Source of the DNA: Chromera velia
Lineage: Eukaryota; Sar; Chromeraceae
Length of the DNA: 42,674 nucleotides
NCBI GenBank assembly: GCA_018398765.1
Contig: JAHBMJ010005341.1
Coordinates: forward strand, 48,119 to 90,792
Direction: 5' to 3'
The position numbers and the translations under genes are program-made. Positions 12,101-30,428 of the stretch are shown here, one piece after another. The notes under the pieces are model-generated. The model did not search any database and was not told where the DNA came from. It was given only the letters and a program-made list of their open reading frames with translations. The number at the start of each line of letters is the position of its first letter. The stretch's first letter is position 1.

Positions 12101-14124
12101 GGGTGGACGGTGAAATACAGATAGATATACGTGTCTTCGTGTTTGAGGGGGTGAGTGCATAGGGTTCAAGTTGCAGGTTGGTTTTTTGAGCTGTGCCTGA
12201 GGGCATCGCCACGCTTGCTGTGCTCGTGTCCGGGGGGAGGAAAGGGGAGCAGAGATGGACAGGGAGAAGATCTCTCTCTGGTGGTTCAGTTTCCCTCGCT
12301 GTGTACTCGTTCTCCAGTCGGTCACAAACATAGGCAGGCCATGTCGTCTCATTCCGAGCAGAACCACTGAAACAAGCAAGCACCTGGAAGGACTCTGTCA
12401 GTCTGCAGGTCAATCTGTTGTCTGTGTGAGTGTGTGTCCTCTTCCAATGCACTGAATTTCTTTTTCTTTGGTCTGTTGTCATGTCATCATCTCAATTTTC
12501 GTGTCTCCATCCACCCATCCACCCCTTCAGGACAACGGAACATCTGAGATCAGAGGAGGAACTCCATGCGTGCATGCGGACGGTGCAACTTCTGGAACTC
12601 GACGGCCTCGTTCTCGTGGGGGGGTTTCACGCGATTGCCAATTCTGCGCTAATGGCTGAGTTCTTCCTCGAGAGGGACATCGCCACAGCTGTTGTGGCAG
12701 TGCCGATGAACGTCGACAATGGAATGCCCCTCGTGCCTGTGGTCAGTCAACCCAGTCAGTTAGTGAACTGGGTGGGTGGGTGGGGGCATAGAATTGGTTT
12801 GGGATTTATTCCGGTGTTTGTTGTCTCAGGCCTACTTGCTTGCACCATCTTTATGCGGTTTTCCCTCTTTTTCCGTCACCGCCCTCTTTTCCCCCCGTTG
12901 TTGCGTGATTGTTCCGCCACAGTTTTTTTCAGTCGATTATCGGTCAGAATTTCTTCTCTACTCTGTCCTTCTGCTGTACTTTGGTTTGTCTGCCCGTCCC
13001 TCGTGGTTGTTTCCTTCTGTGATGGTAGGAGATCTCCAATGAATGACACAATCGGCAAAGCTGCAAGGCATGGCTCTTTTCCCGTCCGAAAGTTTTCCCG
13101 TTTTCATTCTTTCATTCAATCGTCTACTGCATTCATTCATTCATTTATTCATTTCCTCGTGGCTGCATGCAGGCTCTGGGACACGACACTGCTTGCCGAG
13201 TGTTCTCTTCCATCATCGGATCGATCATGACAGACGCGAAATCGGGGAAGTGCTGGTCGGTTGGTCTCTTTCTTTTTTTCTTTCTTTCTTTCTTTCGTTC
13301 TTTCTTTCTTTCTTTCGTTCTTTCTTTCTTTCTTTCTTTTTTTTTCTTTCTTCTCTCTTTCTTTCTTTCTTTCTTTCTTTCTTTTCTTTCTTTCTTTCTG
13401 TCTTTGTGTCTTTCTGTCTTTCTGTCTTTTTGTCTTTCTGTCTTTCTGTCTTTCTGTCTTTTTGTCTTTCTGTCTTTCTGTCTTTCTTTCTTTCTGTCTT
13501 TGTTTCTTTCTTTCTTTTTCTTTCTTTCTTTCTTTCTTTCTGTCTTTCTTTCTTCTTTCTTTCTTTCTTTCTTTCTTTCTGTCTTTCTTTCTTTCTTTCT
13601 TTCTTTCTTTTTTTCTTTCTTTCTTTGTCTCTTTCTTTGTCTCTTTGTTTTTCTCGCTTCATGGTCTCTTCTGTTTGTCCTCTTGTGACCTTCCAGTTGT
13701 ATGCCTTTGAGGATCCACCCCGTCGCGTAATTGAGTCCATCCCTTTCGTCAAAGTTTTCTTACTTGCTGTGGAACCGATGTGGTTCTTCTCCTTGTTGGA
13801 TACTTGAGGAGGATGGATAGGAGTCTCGGATCTCTGCCCATATATTTGTGTGCATGTGTGGGCGTGCAGGTTTTTCGTTCGCGTCTCCGGCAAGTCGATG
13901 TCTCACATCTGCGTGGAATGCGCTCTTGACACCCACCCGACGCTTGTGCTGATCTCAGAAGAGATTGAAGCAAAGGTGGGCCGGTTCGTGAATTGTTTTT
14001 TGGGGGTGCAACAAACGACTGGCCGCTTGATAGGCTGACTCCAGGTGATCGAGAGCATCCAGCCTCATAGATAAAGGGTAGAGGCAGGTGAGAGGGCTGA
14101 TACACTTACTCTCCGTATGCAGGC

Positions 14125-14161
<37 letters not shown>

Positions 14162-17100
14162 GGAGAGTTTCGGGAGGAAACACACACAGAGGAGCTGTTA
14201 TGACTGCATGATTGTGTCCCTTGTGTATGAGTGCTTCAAGGCCTCCAGCCACTCTCTAGCTTTGTGAGCGGACACACCTTCAAGCGTTGTGACGACCGGG
14301 GACCCTGCCATTCTGTGCACCTTGATCTGCCTTTCTCTTCAGTGCGCGCAGTCAATTGTCTCCTTTTGCTTCTCATGGCGTGTGTGTTCAGAAAATGGGG
14401 TTGTCTGCGATCACGAATCTGATCAGCGACATCGTCGAGGCAAGAGCCAACCACGGGATCAATTACGGCGTCGTTCTGCTGCCGGATAGGTCAGTGAGTG
14501 AGTGAGTGAGTGAGTTCAGCCTGGAGAAACAAGCAAACAAACATCAGCTAGAAGAGTAAAGCAGAGAAATGGGAATCTAGAGGGACACACAGCGCAGGAA
14601 ACTGACGGAGACAGGGGTTTCTTGTGCCTCCTTGCCCTTCTGGTCTCTTGGCATCTCTCTGAACGTGGGCTGGTGCAGTATTTTGATTTAGCTCTGCAAT
14701 CTTTTCTGCTAGCTGTTGCGGCTACTTGCCCCGAATGCGTCTACGGCGTGGCCCTGGGGTACCATGTGTGTGATGTCCCCTCATGTCCTTCCTCTCTGTG
14801 CGCATGCAGTCTGTTTGCTCATGTTCCCGAGATGCACATGCTGATCGAGGAGATCAACACTCTTTTCGAGTGCGGCGTGTACACATTCGACTCCTTGGCC
14901 TCTGGTCAGACGAGAAGTAGTTTGGGGGGATATCTGTCTCCGTTCCTCCCTCTCCTTCTCTCTTTCTCTATGAGCGTCTGTATGCGTGCGAGTGCGGGTC
15001 TCTGTGTGTGTACGAACGTGTGTATGCTTCTCAGAGAGGTTGGCGAGGGAGGGGCTGATGCGAACAAACATGTATCTGCGTGCAGAATATGAAAGCGGAC
15101 TTCCAGAAAAGTGTGAACGTGTGGGTACCTGCATGGTTCTATTGCATGGTTGTTTTCTTTTCTTTTCTTTCTGTATTCATGCATTTATGCACGCAGCGGG
15201 TGAGGGAGAGGAGGCGATCGACCCCATCAGGTCCCGTCTGACGGCATGGAGCGGGGCACTCTTCGACTCCCTCCCGAAGAGGATTCAGTGGCAGATGGCG
15301 TTTGCGAAGGACCAGACAGATAAGGTAAGTCCGAGTCTCATCGACTGTTGTGTTCCTCTTCCTTCATGGTCTCTTTCCCTTCGTCGAGAGGCTCGCTGGT
15401 TGGCGGGCGGATTTCGTGACCTGATGTCAGAGAGAGGAGAGGAGGGTTGTGTGCGGCTGAAGGGAATGTTTTTGGTGTGGGTGGGTGGGTGGGTGGGGGT
15501 GTGGATGGTTTTCCTTTTAGACCGACTTGGTGACTGTGTGGTCTGAATTTGAATGAATGAATGAAAAATGAATGAATGCATGCAGGTCGACCTGACCTCT
15601 ATCGATAGCGAAGTTCTTCTTCGTCGGATGGTTGAGGCAGAACTCGCACGTCGGAAGTCTATCGGCACTTTCCGTCGGGGGTCCTTCTCTTGCCGGTCTG
15701 TCTCTCCGTCTGTCTGTCTCTGTCTGTCTGTCTGCATGTCTGTCTTTCTGTCTTTTTGTCTGTTGTGTTCATGAAGAAAAGAAGGGAGAGGAAGAAACAT
15801 ACAGTCTGTCTCTCTGTCTGCATGTCTGTCTGTCTAGTCTGTCTGTCTTTCTGTCTGTTTTGTCTTTATTCTTTCTTTCTTTTTGTCTGTTGTGTTCATG
15901 AAGAAAAGGAGGGAGAAGAAGAAGAAGAAACCATGTAGTCTGTCTCTCTGTCTGAAGAAAAGGAGGAAAAGAAACCATACGGTCTGTCTGTCTGTCTCTG
16001 TTTGTATTTGCTCTCGTTTGCAAAGATAGCAGAGGGAGGGCAGCTCCTTTTCTCTGTCTACGTGCTGTGTGCGTTCATCGGATCGACAGATTTGTTTGTG
16101 TGCTCCTTCCTTCTCTGGTGCCCCATCTCTCTCTGTCTTTGCTGCAAGACAACCCCCTCAATTTTCTCCTTGCTTTCGGTTGGTCTGTCTCTTCAGTCGC
16201 GTCTCTTAAGTTGGGTGCAGGTCTCTCTCAGTTCTTCCTGCCTGGTTTGGCAGTCGTTTTTTGGCATCGCTTTCTGGAGGCTCTGTAACCACAATGTCAT
16301 TCATGAATGAATTCGCGTGCACGCATGGATGGATGGATGGATGCATTCAGGACCCACTCTCTCGCCTATCAGGGACGTTCTTCGTTGCCCAGCAACTTTG
16401 ATTGCGATCTTGGGTCAGTCAATGGGTTGATAGGCCGATTCGCAGACAGAAACCGGAGTACATGCATGAGAGCTTCATGTGTTGACAAATCGAAATCCCG
16501 TCCTCGGGTTTTTCTGATGCTCTCTCCTCTCGTGTCGCGGCAGGATTCGGTGAGGTGAGTAAGGAAAGAACCGAACGAGTTCTCGCGGGGAAAGTGTCAA
16601 AAGATTTCTCTTTGTAAGAAAAACTTCTTCCTAGTTGAGCCCCCACGGTTCTTCCTTTGATCGTTTCTTCCCTTCCCGCAGGTACACAATGGGGTTCGCC
16701 TCTGCCGCTCTGATTGAGTTCAGACGGACCGGATACGTCGTCTCAGTGAGCAACCTTGACCAGCATCCTTCCAATTGGCAGGTGCGTGTGGAGAGTCTTT
16801 CCGTCTGCCTCGCCAACAGTGTGCCTCCCTGCACATGGTGCATGCCTGGCTGTCCGCCAGTCTCTTTTGTCTGCCTCCCTTTCTGCATGTTCGTTGGAAC
16901 AAACAGAAAAAAGAACACTCTCTGCCGGCGTAGTACACAACCTTTTCATAAAGGTTCTGCATGTCTCCCCCCCGTTTTGTCCACCTCCCTCCCTCCCTCC
17001 CTGCCTGCAGGTGAGTGCCGTCCCGATGACCGCGATGGTGGAGGTGATCCCTGTGAAGTCTGACTTTGCGGGGAGCGCGATGGCAAGGGGAGGGCGGGAG

Positions 17101-18133
17101 GGGGAGCAGGGTGGTGATGGGGGGGGGAAAGGAATGGGTGATCGGGAGGGCGAGGGGCAGCAGGGAGGGATCGAGAGGGAGAGAGATGGAGAGGAGGGGG
17201 GTAGTGAGTCCGTTGTGTGTCGAGTGGAGGTCAGTCCTCAAAGGATCTCGTTGGAAGGGGAAGTCTTCCGGGAACTTGCAACGAAGAGAACTGCTTGGGC
17301 TCTCGACGACTGCTTCTGCGACCCCGGGCCCCTACAGGTTCGTTGGTCAATCTCTCTTTCTCTCCCTTGGCTTGTATATTCGTCTGTCTGTCTGTATGTC
17401 TGTCTGTCTGTCTGCTTGTCTGTCTAATTGCCGCCTGGTCGACGGGTTGAGTGCTAGGTTGAGTGAGTAGTCCATCCTGTGTCCTTCCATTTTCTCATGT
17501 CCAAGAACCCCCATGCATGCACATTTATTTCAGCTCGGCACTCGATTTTTTTCTACTTCCTTCCTTCCTTCCTGGCTGGTTTGACTGACTGTTCCATGCT
17601 CGCTTCTACAAGATGAAGCAAACTCAATGTCGCTCCATGAGCAAAAGGTCCTCCCTCATCGTTCTGTCTGTTGTGCGCCTTCAGTTCGGCCTGGGGCCTC
17701 TCGGCAGGCGGCTCCTGTATGCCCTCAAGCTGCCGTCCATCAACCCGACTCAAAAGCTGAAAGAGGTCTCTGACCTGTGCACAGAGGTCAGTCAGTACAC
17801 CAGCCAGGCATCCGAGAGAAGCAGGAACCAGCGGTTGTTTTTTGGGATCTTTGCTGTGTAGTCACATCCAGGAAGACATTGCTGGGGTTCTTTTTTTGTT
17901 TTCTCATCGGCCGCACGGGTCTTTTGGGGCCCGGGGTTCCTTCCATCTGGTGGACTCTGCCTCCTGCCTCTGAAGGGGGAATCCGACAGACATTATGTCG
18001 CTCTTTTTTTTTCACGTACAGTGCATACATTCCTCTTTTTCCTTTTGTCCCCTTTCTGTTTGTCCGTCTACTACTGTGTGTCTCTCTGTTTACCTGTCTG
18101 TCTGTTTGTCTGTCTGTGTGTCTCTCTGTTTAC

Positions 18134-18181
<48 letters not shown>

Positions 18182-21100
18182 TTTGTCGACTGTTCGCCCC
18201 TGCAGATCAAATCGCTCTGCTGCGGATCCGCAACTCCGGTGGTCCTTCGCACAACTATCTCCTCTCTTCTCTCTCTGGTTGAGATGCTGGCGGCACTCAC
18301 GAGGAGAGAGAAGCAGGCGAAGAGCGATCTCCTGGCACATTTCACCACGCAGGTTCGCTTGGCTCTCATCTCTTCCCTTCCCTTCTCTTCTGTTCTCTTC
18401 ACTTCACTGCTCTGAAGAAGCAGGGAAGTAAATGGGGAGGCTTTCAATGCTCTTGCTCTTGCTCTCTCTCTCTCTCCGTGTGTGTGTGTGTGTGTGTGCG
18501 CGCGCGCGCGCGCGCCTTTGCATTCATGTGCGTGACACGAAAAACCTGATACCACTTTGCGTTCGACGTACGTGCTGTTTGTTTTCAGGAGCTGGGTGAG
18601 TGCAAAGTCTGTGTGGCTTTCGAGATCGACAGAAGTTTGTCCGACCGAAAGAAACCAGCTGCACTCATGTACAGTTTTTTTCTCTCTTGTGCTTTTCAAC
18701 GTTGATGAACAAATCAACCACGGCAATCATCAGAGCATGAGTAGACTTGATGCGAGTCGTCGCTTTGCCTTCAGACACGCTTCTTTGACACAAATGAGCA
18801 CAGCAACAACAATAGGAAGGATTGCGGTTTGCAATTAATGGCACACGCACATTATGTGTAAGGGGTGCGCGTGCGCCTGTGCGTGCAGTCGTTCCTCTCC
18901 GCCGTCGACTCGCTCGAGAAGCCGCGGATGAATAGTCTGCCTCCGCCACCTGTCCCCTTTCCGGGCACAGGGGGCGTGTTATACTCTGGCGTGTTTGCCG
19001 GGGGGGAAGCGAAGCACCTGGAGGACGTGAACGCGCACTCTCACGTCGGTCGGGCCCCCTCGATCGTCTCCTCAGGGTCCCCCTTCAGGTCTCCGGGCCT
19101 CGACCCAAGGATTGGCCAACCAAACAGGCGGCCTGGGGAGGGAGCGACTCCAAATGGAACAACGGGGGCTGGGGGGCATGAGGAAGATTCTTTGAGGCTC
19201 CCTCCCGCTTTGGAAGAACGATTGGAGTCCGCCTTCGAGGAGGAACTCGCGAAGGGAGGAGACTCGAAGGCTGCCATCAAGGCGCTGTCGAGCCTTTCTT
19301 TCGACACCTCGAGAAGGCACTCGATTGGCGAGGCTCCTTCCCTCAGTGCGGCTCTTCTGAGACTCCAGAGGGCGGAGGAGGCACAGAGAGAGAGAGCACC
19401 CGTGCGGGGTGTAAGTGGGGGGGGCATGGGAGGGAGGTCGGCTGACAGTCCAGAGGCAGACAGGGTGAACACGGTGTCGGGACTCTCGACTATCACGGCA
19501 CTGCATCATGGAGGAAACGCAGGGGGGGTCCGGCTTGCCCACATGGAAGAGCAAAGGCGTCACTCCGTCCTTGGAATCGTCCAGGGTCCCGGAATTGCCG
19601 GTATTGGCGCACCCCCTCAGCCGCTTCTCCGGTTCCCCGACACGGTAAGTGAGGGAGCATTCGGTGGACCCTTATGCTGCACTGGAGGAGAACCGGCTGA
19701 ACGGAGGAAGGCAGAGAGGATTTGCGATCCTGCCAAAGTGCTTCTCCGAACACGATGTATACACCCATGCAGCTTCTCTGTCTGGCAAGGTTCCTTTCCT
19801 GCTGCTGTCTTCCTACACACACACTTTTCTCCGCGGAGGGTTTCATCAAGAGAGACGATCGAAAGTTTCTCCTCCATTCTCGTCCGCCTTCTCATGCGTT
19901 TTGTCTGGCTCCCTGCCTGCCTGCATACATGCATGCATGCAGAAACCATCCGACGAGGTGTTGAAGGATCACTTTGCAGACGCTGCGACTCCCCGTCAGA
20001 CGACTGTGTTTCTTCCTCAGTCCAGCCTCACAGGAGACAGCTCGAGCAGCAGGGGGGGGGGCAGGCAGACGGACACGCTCAGAGACCATCGCCAGTTGCA
20101 TGGGGGCAGGGAGTCTCCTTCTCTGTCTTCGTCCTCTGCCAATGTGTCTCCCGACCGCTTTGGTCAACCCAGAGGGAGAGAAGGGAGAGAAAGAGACGGA
20201 AGTTATTCCCCAGGATCCCACAGAAGAGAGCTACAAGACAGGAGGGGAGTGGGAGGACAAGGACAAGGCGCATCTCCAGGGTCTCCTTCTGCTGCAGAAG
20301 CTCGCAGCAGCAGGTGGACAGGAGACGGCCACATGCAGCAGCCCGGGAGCGCTTCGCAAAAGAGAACATCGGGTGGGGGGAAGAGTGCGATCCGAGAGGG
20401 ATGGCACAGGGACCCCCAACTGGGCGGCGGCGGCGGCAGCACGTTGCATGGGGGGGCGCTGCTCGTGCCTCCTGCGGGCGTCCAGGTGTCGGGAGAGGAA
20501 GAGACCGATATGTACTATGGGTCAGTCGGGGGTTGGTTTGGGACGCAAGCTGGCGCATTCTCCTGCATGCCTTTTTGTCTGTGTTTGACAGCACGAGAAC
20601 ACCTAATGGTGCGGTTATCCAGTCGATATCCTGTCCAATCATCATACTCTCTCTTTGCACAGGACGTATGAATGGAATAGTATGTGCCTGTGTGCACGAA
20701 TCTCATATGATAATTTTCTGCTCTTTCTCCAGAATCGGAAGGCTTCCTTCCTTGAGAGGACCCCCGAGCAATGTCCTTGTCTCCGGGGGGCAAGGGGGGA
20801 GGGAGGTGACAAGCCCCCCAATGCGCGCGAGCGGTCCGGCCTCTCACGCAAAACAGCACCGAAGTACGTATCAGGACGACAGGGGGGGCATGAGGGACCC
20901 CGCAGATGCCCCCGAGGGGTCCTCCTCCTCCTCAGCTGCCGGCGGTCCCGAAGTGCCGGGGTCGGGGCCTTCGGGAGGGGCCTGGAGGACCCCGGCAGCG
21001 CGACCCGCGTTCATTAATGTTGCAATGGCGCGGAGCGGCCCGAGTGCAGCAGGGACGGGAAGAGGCGGAAGGAAGGAACCAATGACGGCTCATCCGGTTC

Positions 21101-21504
21101 TTCCGCCTTCTGCATTCGAGGGGGGAGAGAGCGGAAGTCGAGTGGAGGAGGCGGCGGGGGCTCAGAGACAGTCAGAAGATGCAGGGACAAGTGGTGGCAA
21201 TGTACAGGAGGAAGAAGAGGTTCCTGCTGAGCTCCCGTCGGGCGTTTCCTCTTCGTCAATTATCCGTCACGGTAGGCCTTCGAAAATAGAAAGTTCAGAC
21301 AGAGGGGGGGGAATGGCTTCAGGGGGCGGACAAGCGCAAGGTGGGGGATGGAATCCTGTCACTCCTGGGTATCTTCCGACACATGGAGGCGGTGAGGGGG
21401 GGAAAGAAGGGAGCTTTGCCATGTTTTCAATGCCTAAGCAATCAGGTTCAAAGGGAGGGCCCGGGGGTGCGGCAGACGGGGGGCATGGTACCGGGAAAAA
21501 ATGA
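78..21504 (+). CDS. Giant two-domain phosphofructokinase-like protein (fused beta-like and alpha-like PPi-PFK domains), 5' partial
   Basis: The family is 6-phosphofructokinase of the PPi-dependent/long clade, the glycolytic step fructose-6-phosphate to fructose-1,6-bisphosphate in the cytosol. Exons: 78-160 (or 78-148), 541-650, about 823-868 (unresolved), 1001-1102, 1676-1713, 2145-2269, 2630-2702, 2965-3080, 3408-3838, 4245-4348, 4649-4720, 5059-5440, 5868-6177, 6546-7620, 7903-8286, 8595-8712, 8978-9460, 10001-11471, 11865-12066, 12531-12741, 13173-13255, 13870-13975, 14392-14489, 14810-14904, 15197-15324, 15586-15680, 16351-16413, 16682-16781, 17011-17337, 17685-17786, 18206-18352, 18889-19644, 19943-20520, 20733-21504. 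All are GT-AG, and phases close from 1001 to the stop. Two successive PFK folds are visible, e.g. LECAL..RPT then VECALDTHPT, CPGPIQFEDP then DPGPLQFGLG. Such beta-alpha fusions are known in apicomplexans. The N-terminus lies left of the window. A split into two genes, the second starting at the ATG at 10505, cannot be excluded but leaves an open in-frame 10001-10504 unexplained. Enzymatic activity is uncertain because motifs are altered. Confidence 0.88.
1293..1540. repeat. 79-bp tandem repeat, about 3 copies, in PFK intron
   Basis: A pyrimidine-rich unit containing CTTGTGTGCCGGGGGGATCC recurs at 1301, 1380 and 1459, a constant spacing of 79 bases, with almost no divergence, followed by a partial fourth copy. 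It lies inside the intron 1103-1675. The low divergence suggests recent expansion. The unit length is not a multiple of three, and the short ORFs through it are not supported as genes. Confidence 0.9.
2277..2490. repeat. Compound microsatellites (CTTC)n, (TC)n, (TG)n in PFK intron
   Basis: TTCC repeats occupy about 2277-2301, immediately after the exon ending at 2269. A TC run follows at about 2405-2460 and a TG run at about 2466-2488, all inside the intron 2270-2629. Confidence 0.9.
5491..5590. repeat. Compound (TC)n(TG)n(GA)n microsatellite in PFK intron
   Basis: TC repeats pass into TG repeats (about 5500-5524) and then GA repeats (to about 5589) within the intron 5441-5867. The single strand could fold back because the TC and GA tracts are complementary. 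Confidence 0.9.
5931..11434 (+). other. Disordered Gln/Pro/Ser/Gly-rich interdomain linker of the PFK-like protein (about 1,250 residues)
   Basis: Exons 5868-6177 (from the poly-Gln on), 6546-7620, 7903-8286, 8595-8712, 8978-9460 and most of 10001-11471 encode low-complexity protein: a short poly-Gln at 5925-5945, Pro runs (for example near 7225-7245), Ser/Ala blocks, His-Gln stretches near 10215-10245 and a Gly run over a 34-base G homopolymer at 9100-9133. One short helix-like patch, RDQLLRGVMQAREEREKRRE, is at 8602-8661. No domain is recognised. That it is coding is supported by open frames of up to 1,471 bp and six consecutive phase-compatible junctions. It joins two PFK folds that are usually separated by far less. 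It could be a regulatory or tethering region; this is inference. Confidence 0.75.
9100..9133. repeat. 34-base G homopolymer inside a coding exon
   Basis: Uninterrupted G from 9100 to 9133 lies in exon 8978-9460 and reads as Gly codons in the linker of the PFK-like protein. Such runs are prone to length errors in sequencing and to slippage in the genome. The frame stays open on both sides at the stated length and joins neighbours in phase. Confidence 0.9.
13263..13648. repeat. Long (CTTT)n array with TCTG interruptions in PFK intron
   Basis: Nearly 390 bases of CTTT units with scattered GTCTTT variants fill the intron 13256-13869 just downstream of the donor of the exon ending at 13255. It is a pure polypyrimidine tract on the transcribed sense strand, with long open frames in all phases that are artefacts of the repeat. 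Confidence 0.95.
14126..14160. repeat. (AG)n microsatellite in PFK intron
   Basis: About 17 GA units lie in the intron 13976-14391, just after a short CTCCGTATGCAGG segment. They carry no coding frame. Confidence 0.9.
15683..16012. repeat. (GTCT)n arrays alternating with an A/G-rich intronic element, about 3 copies
   Basis: The intron 15681-16350 carries GTCT/GTCTCT arrays separated by a non-microsatellite block. The block begins TGTGTTCATGAAGAAAAG and continues as A/G-rich sequence to AAACATACAG. Copies start at about 15766 and 15889, with a shorter one at about 15955. A diverged relative occurs in the F-box/TPR gene intron at about 27665. The block is not explained by simple slippage. Confidence 0.85.
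18058..18185. repeat. (TCTG)n array with internal duplication in PFK intron
   Basis: TCTG repeats interrupted by two copies of the segment TGTCTCTCTGTTTACCTG lie in the intron 17787-18205, close to the acceptor of the exon starting at 18206. Confidence 0.9.
18462..18516. repeat. (CT)n(TG)n(CG)n compound microsatellite
   Basis: CT repeats, then TG repeats, then about 16 bases of alternating CG in the intron 18353-18888. Alternating CG/TG is a classical Z-DNA-prone sequence; that is inference. Confidence 0.85.
18889..21504 (+). other. C-terminal disordered tail of the PFK-like protein (about 700 residues)
   Basis: The three terminal exons (18889-19644, 19943-20520, 20733-21504) encode Pro/Gly/Ser/Arg-rich sequence after the second PFK fold. 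The first part still has short ordered-looking helices (LEERLESAFEEELAKGG and IKALSSLSFDTSRRHS). RRHS occurs twice (SRRHSIGEA and QRRHSVLGI), and RxxS/RRxS motifs suggest possible phosphorylation by basophilic kinases; that is inference. The stop is TGA at 21502-21504, shortly before AATAAA at about 21527. No recognised domain. The frame stays open over 756, 578 and 772 bp exons joined in compatible phases. Confidence 0.75.
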
Positions 21505-28908
<7,404 letters not shown>

Positions 28909-30111
28909 GGGCACCAGTGTTGTACCAACAGGCTCTGATAGAACAGGAAAACCACAACCAATGATCAACACGTGTTTGGGTGAACAATGACCCCAAAAGG
29001 ATGCAATGATTTTTCTAACAGATGAATCCAATATGAACTCAGCACCGGGTCATACATCAATCCATCGTGGATCTATATATAAAAGTCGATTTTCAACGGA
29101 TTCTCCATCATGCAGACAAGAATGAGCATCAAGAGAGGGGCATCGGCGGCAGTCGTACTCGGGTAGGCGGGGAGAACGATAGGTTTTCCCTGACGGACAA
29201 GGCAGAGGCGCGATAAAGTAAGGAGGAACAACAGCTAATAGATTGATTGATATGGTTATACTAACATGTATGCAAGTAATTAATTTCTGTAATAATAATT
29301 GAAACAGTTTAATTCAATAAACAACTACAGTGACTTTTTATAAAAAATAAGTGGATATATAGCCATGATATCGATTAGCAAGGCGACTTGTAAAAAACAA
29401 AACGGCGACAGTGTCCTAGGGCACCCATAAATCACTTAATCACTTAAAACTTATTGATTGATTGATTGATTGATTGATTTTAATAGAATACACATTGTTA
29501 TAGAACTAGAGTTTATATATATAATAACTTCTATTTTTTAAATTTCATCTCAAGCTAGATCCTGGGCCTCAACAGCTGTTGCTGCCAGCCTGTTGCATTA
29601 CGGAATTTTCTAGAGAACTTTATTGATCAATGATTGATTGAATCAATGAATACAAAGCGGGTTGAATAATCAACACTTGAACAAGCTTGTATTCACATAG
29701 ACTTCACTCTAGACTTCACTGTTGTTGACCTACTAGTACTACGTTGACTACGTTGGATAGCAGGGGCTTGTGCAAACTTTTTTTCCGTCAGCTTTCACTA
29801 CTATGACAAATAAGCAGCCGCTCAAGATAAAGAAACACGTGCGTGGACAAGCATGCCAGTGTGGGCCGATGCAGGTGTGCACGGCACACGGAGTACTACA
29901 CACGCGACAACCTTTCTCAGCATATTCCTTTCGAAGACCATTCTCGCCCGTCCGAAGATCTCTGGTTGAGTGCGGAGAGCTATACTACACGGCACACTTT
30001 TCTCGATGGACCGACGATGGTTGCATGCATCCCCGGAGACTGATTCTTCGAACAAAGCTATCTGAAAACCCTCATGCTGTTGCGTAGGAACATGCAGATC
30101 GACTTTCTCGA
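28909..30111. other. Convergent AT-rich spacer between F-box/TPR gene and methyltransferase gene
   Basis: Both flanking genes end here (stop at 28908 on +, stop at 30112 on -), so it should hold two 3' UTRs. It contains poly-A/T stretches and a GATT tandem array at about 29453-29480. An open frame on + at 29770-30087 looks like chance or UTR sequence. No RNA gene or mobile element was recognised. Confidence 0.65.
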
Positions 30112-30394
30112 TCATTGCGCAGTACTAGTCTGAGAGGGGGGTTTTCTACCCTCAACGACGTACATGGGGTCTCCCCAACTCTTTGTGACCTCAATTGCCT
30201 TCAGGTCTTCAAACCCCGAGTACTTGAAGTAGGAAGCAACGATGCCGCAGTGCTGGAGGTCGTTCGTGGGAAACCATGCGGCAATGACCTTGGTGGGAAA
30301 ACAACGGTTGCTGAAGGACATGATGGCACGGCCCCCAGGTTTCAAAACTCTGCACGCAGACAGACAGACAGACAGACAGACAGACACAGACAGG

Positions 30395-30428
<34 letters not shown>

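Larger units (their letters stand above)
11435..18352 (+). other. Alpha-like PFK domain (second PFK fold), degenerate
   Basis: The fold is complete in the window: SLRIGVCFAGRQAPGGLNVVSG (region 11440-11900), YRNQGGLDLM, LDGLVLVGGFHAIANSA, VAVPMNVDNGMPLVPV, LGHDTACRVFSSIIGS, WFFVRVSGKSMSHICVE, CALDTHPTLVLISEEI, NYGVVLLPDSLF, SIDSEVLLRRMVEAELARRK, AYQGRSSLPSNFDCDLG, RRTGYVVSVSNL, and DPGPLQFGLGPLG. Compared with catalytic PFPs, SGGQAPGG is AGRQAPGG, GGD is GGF, the TIDGD stretch reads NVDNG (the middle Asp is kept), MGR is SGK and PEG is PDS. This fits a regulatory, non-catalytic alpha role, as known for plant PFP alpha and for the apicomplexan alpha half. A Gly/Glu/Arg-rich insertion of about 45 residues (17070-17220) interrupts it at the same place as the insertion in the first domain. 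Confidence 0.85.

Noticed and set aside
13043-13893. Long open frames on both strands across the CTTT array
   Set aside because: A tetranucleotide repeat without stop codons stays open in several frames at once; the translation is FLSFFLS-type repeat and is intronic between two well-placed PFK exons.
15087-15118. Possible mini-exon (EYESGLPEK)
   Set aside because: The exons ending at 14904 and starting at 15197 join directly in phase with the expected PFK spacing; inclusion needs a weak donor.
29770-30087. 105-residue open frame on +
   Set aside because: No homology recognised, no splice context, and it lies in the convergent 3' region of two genes.
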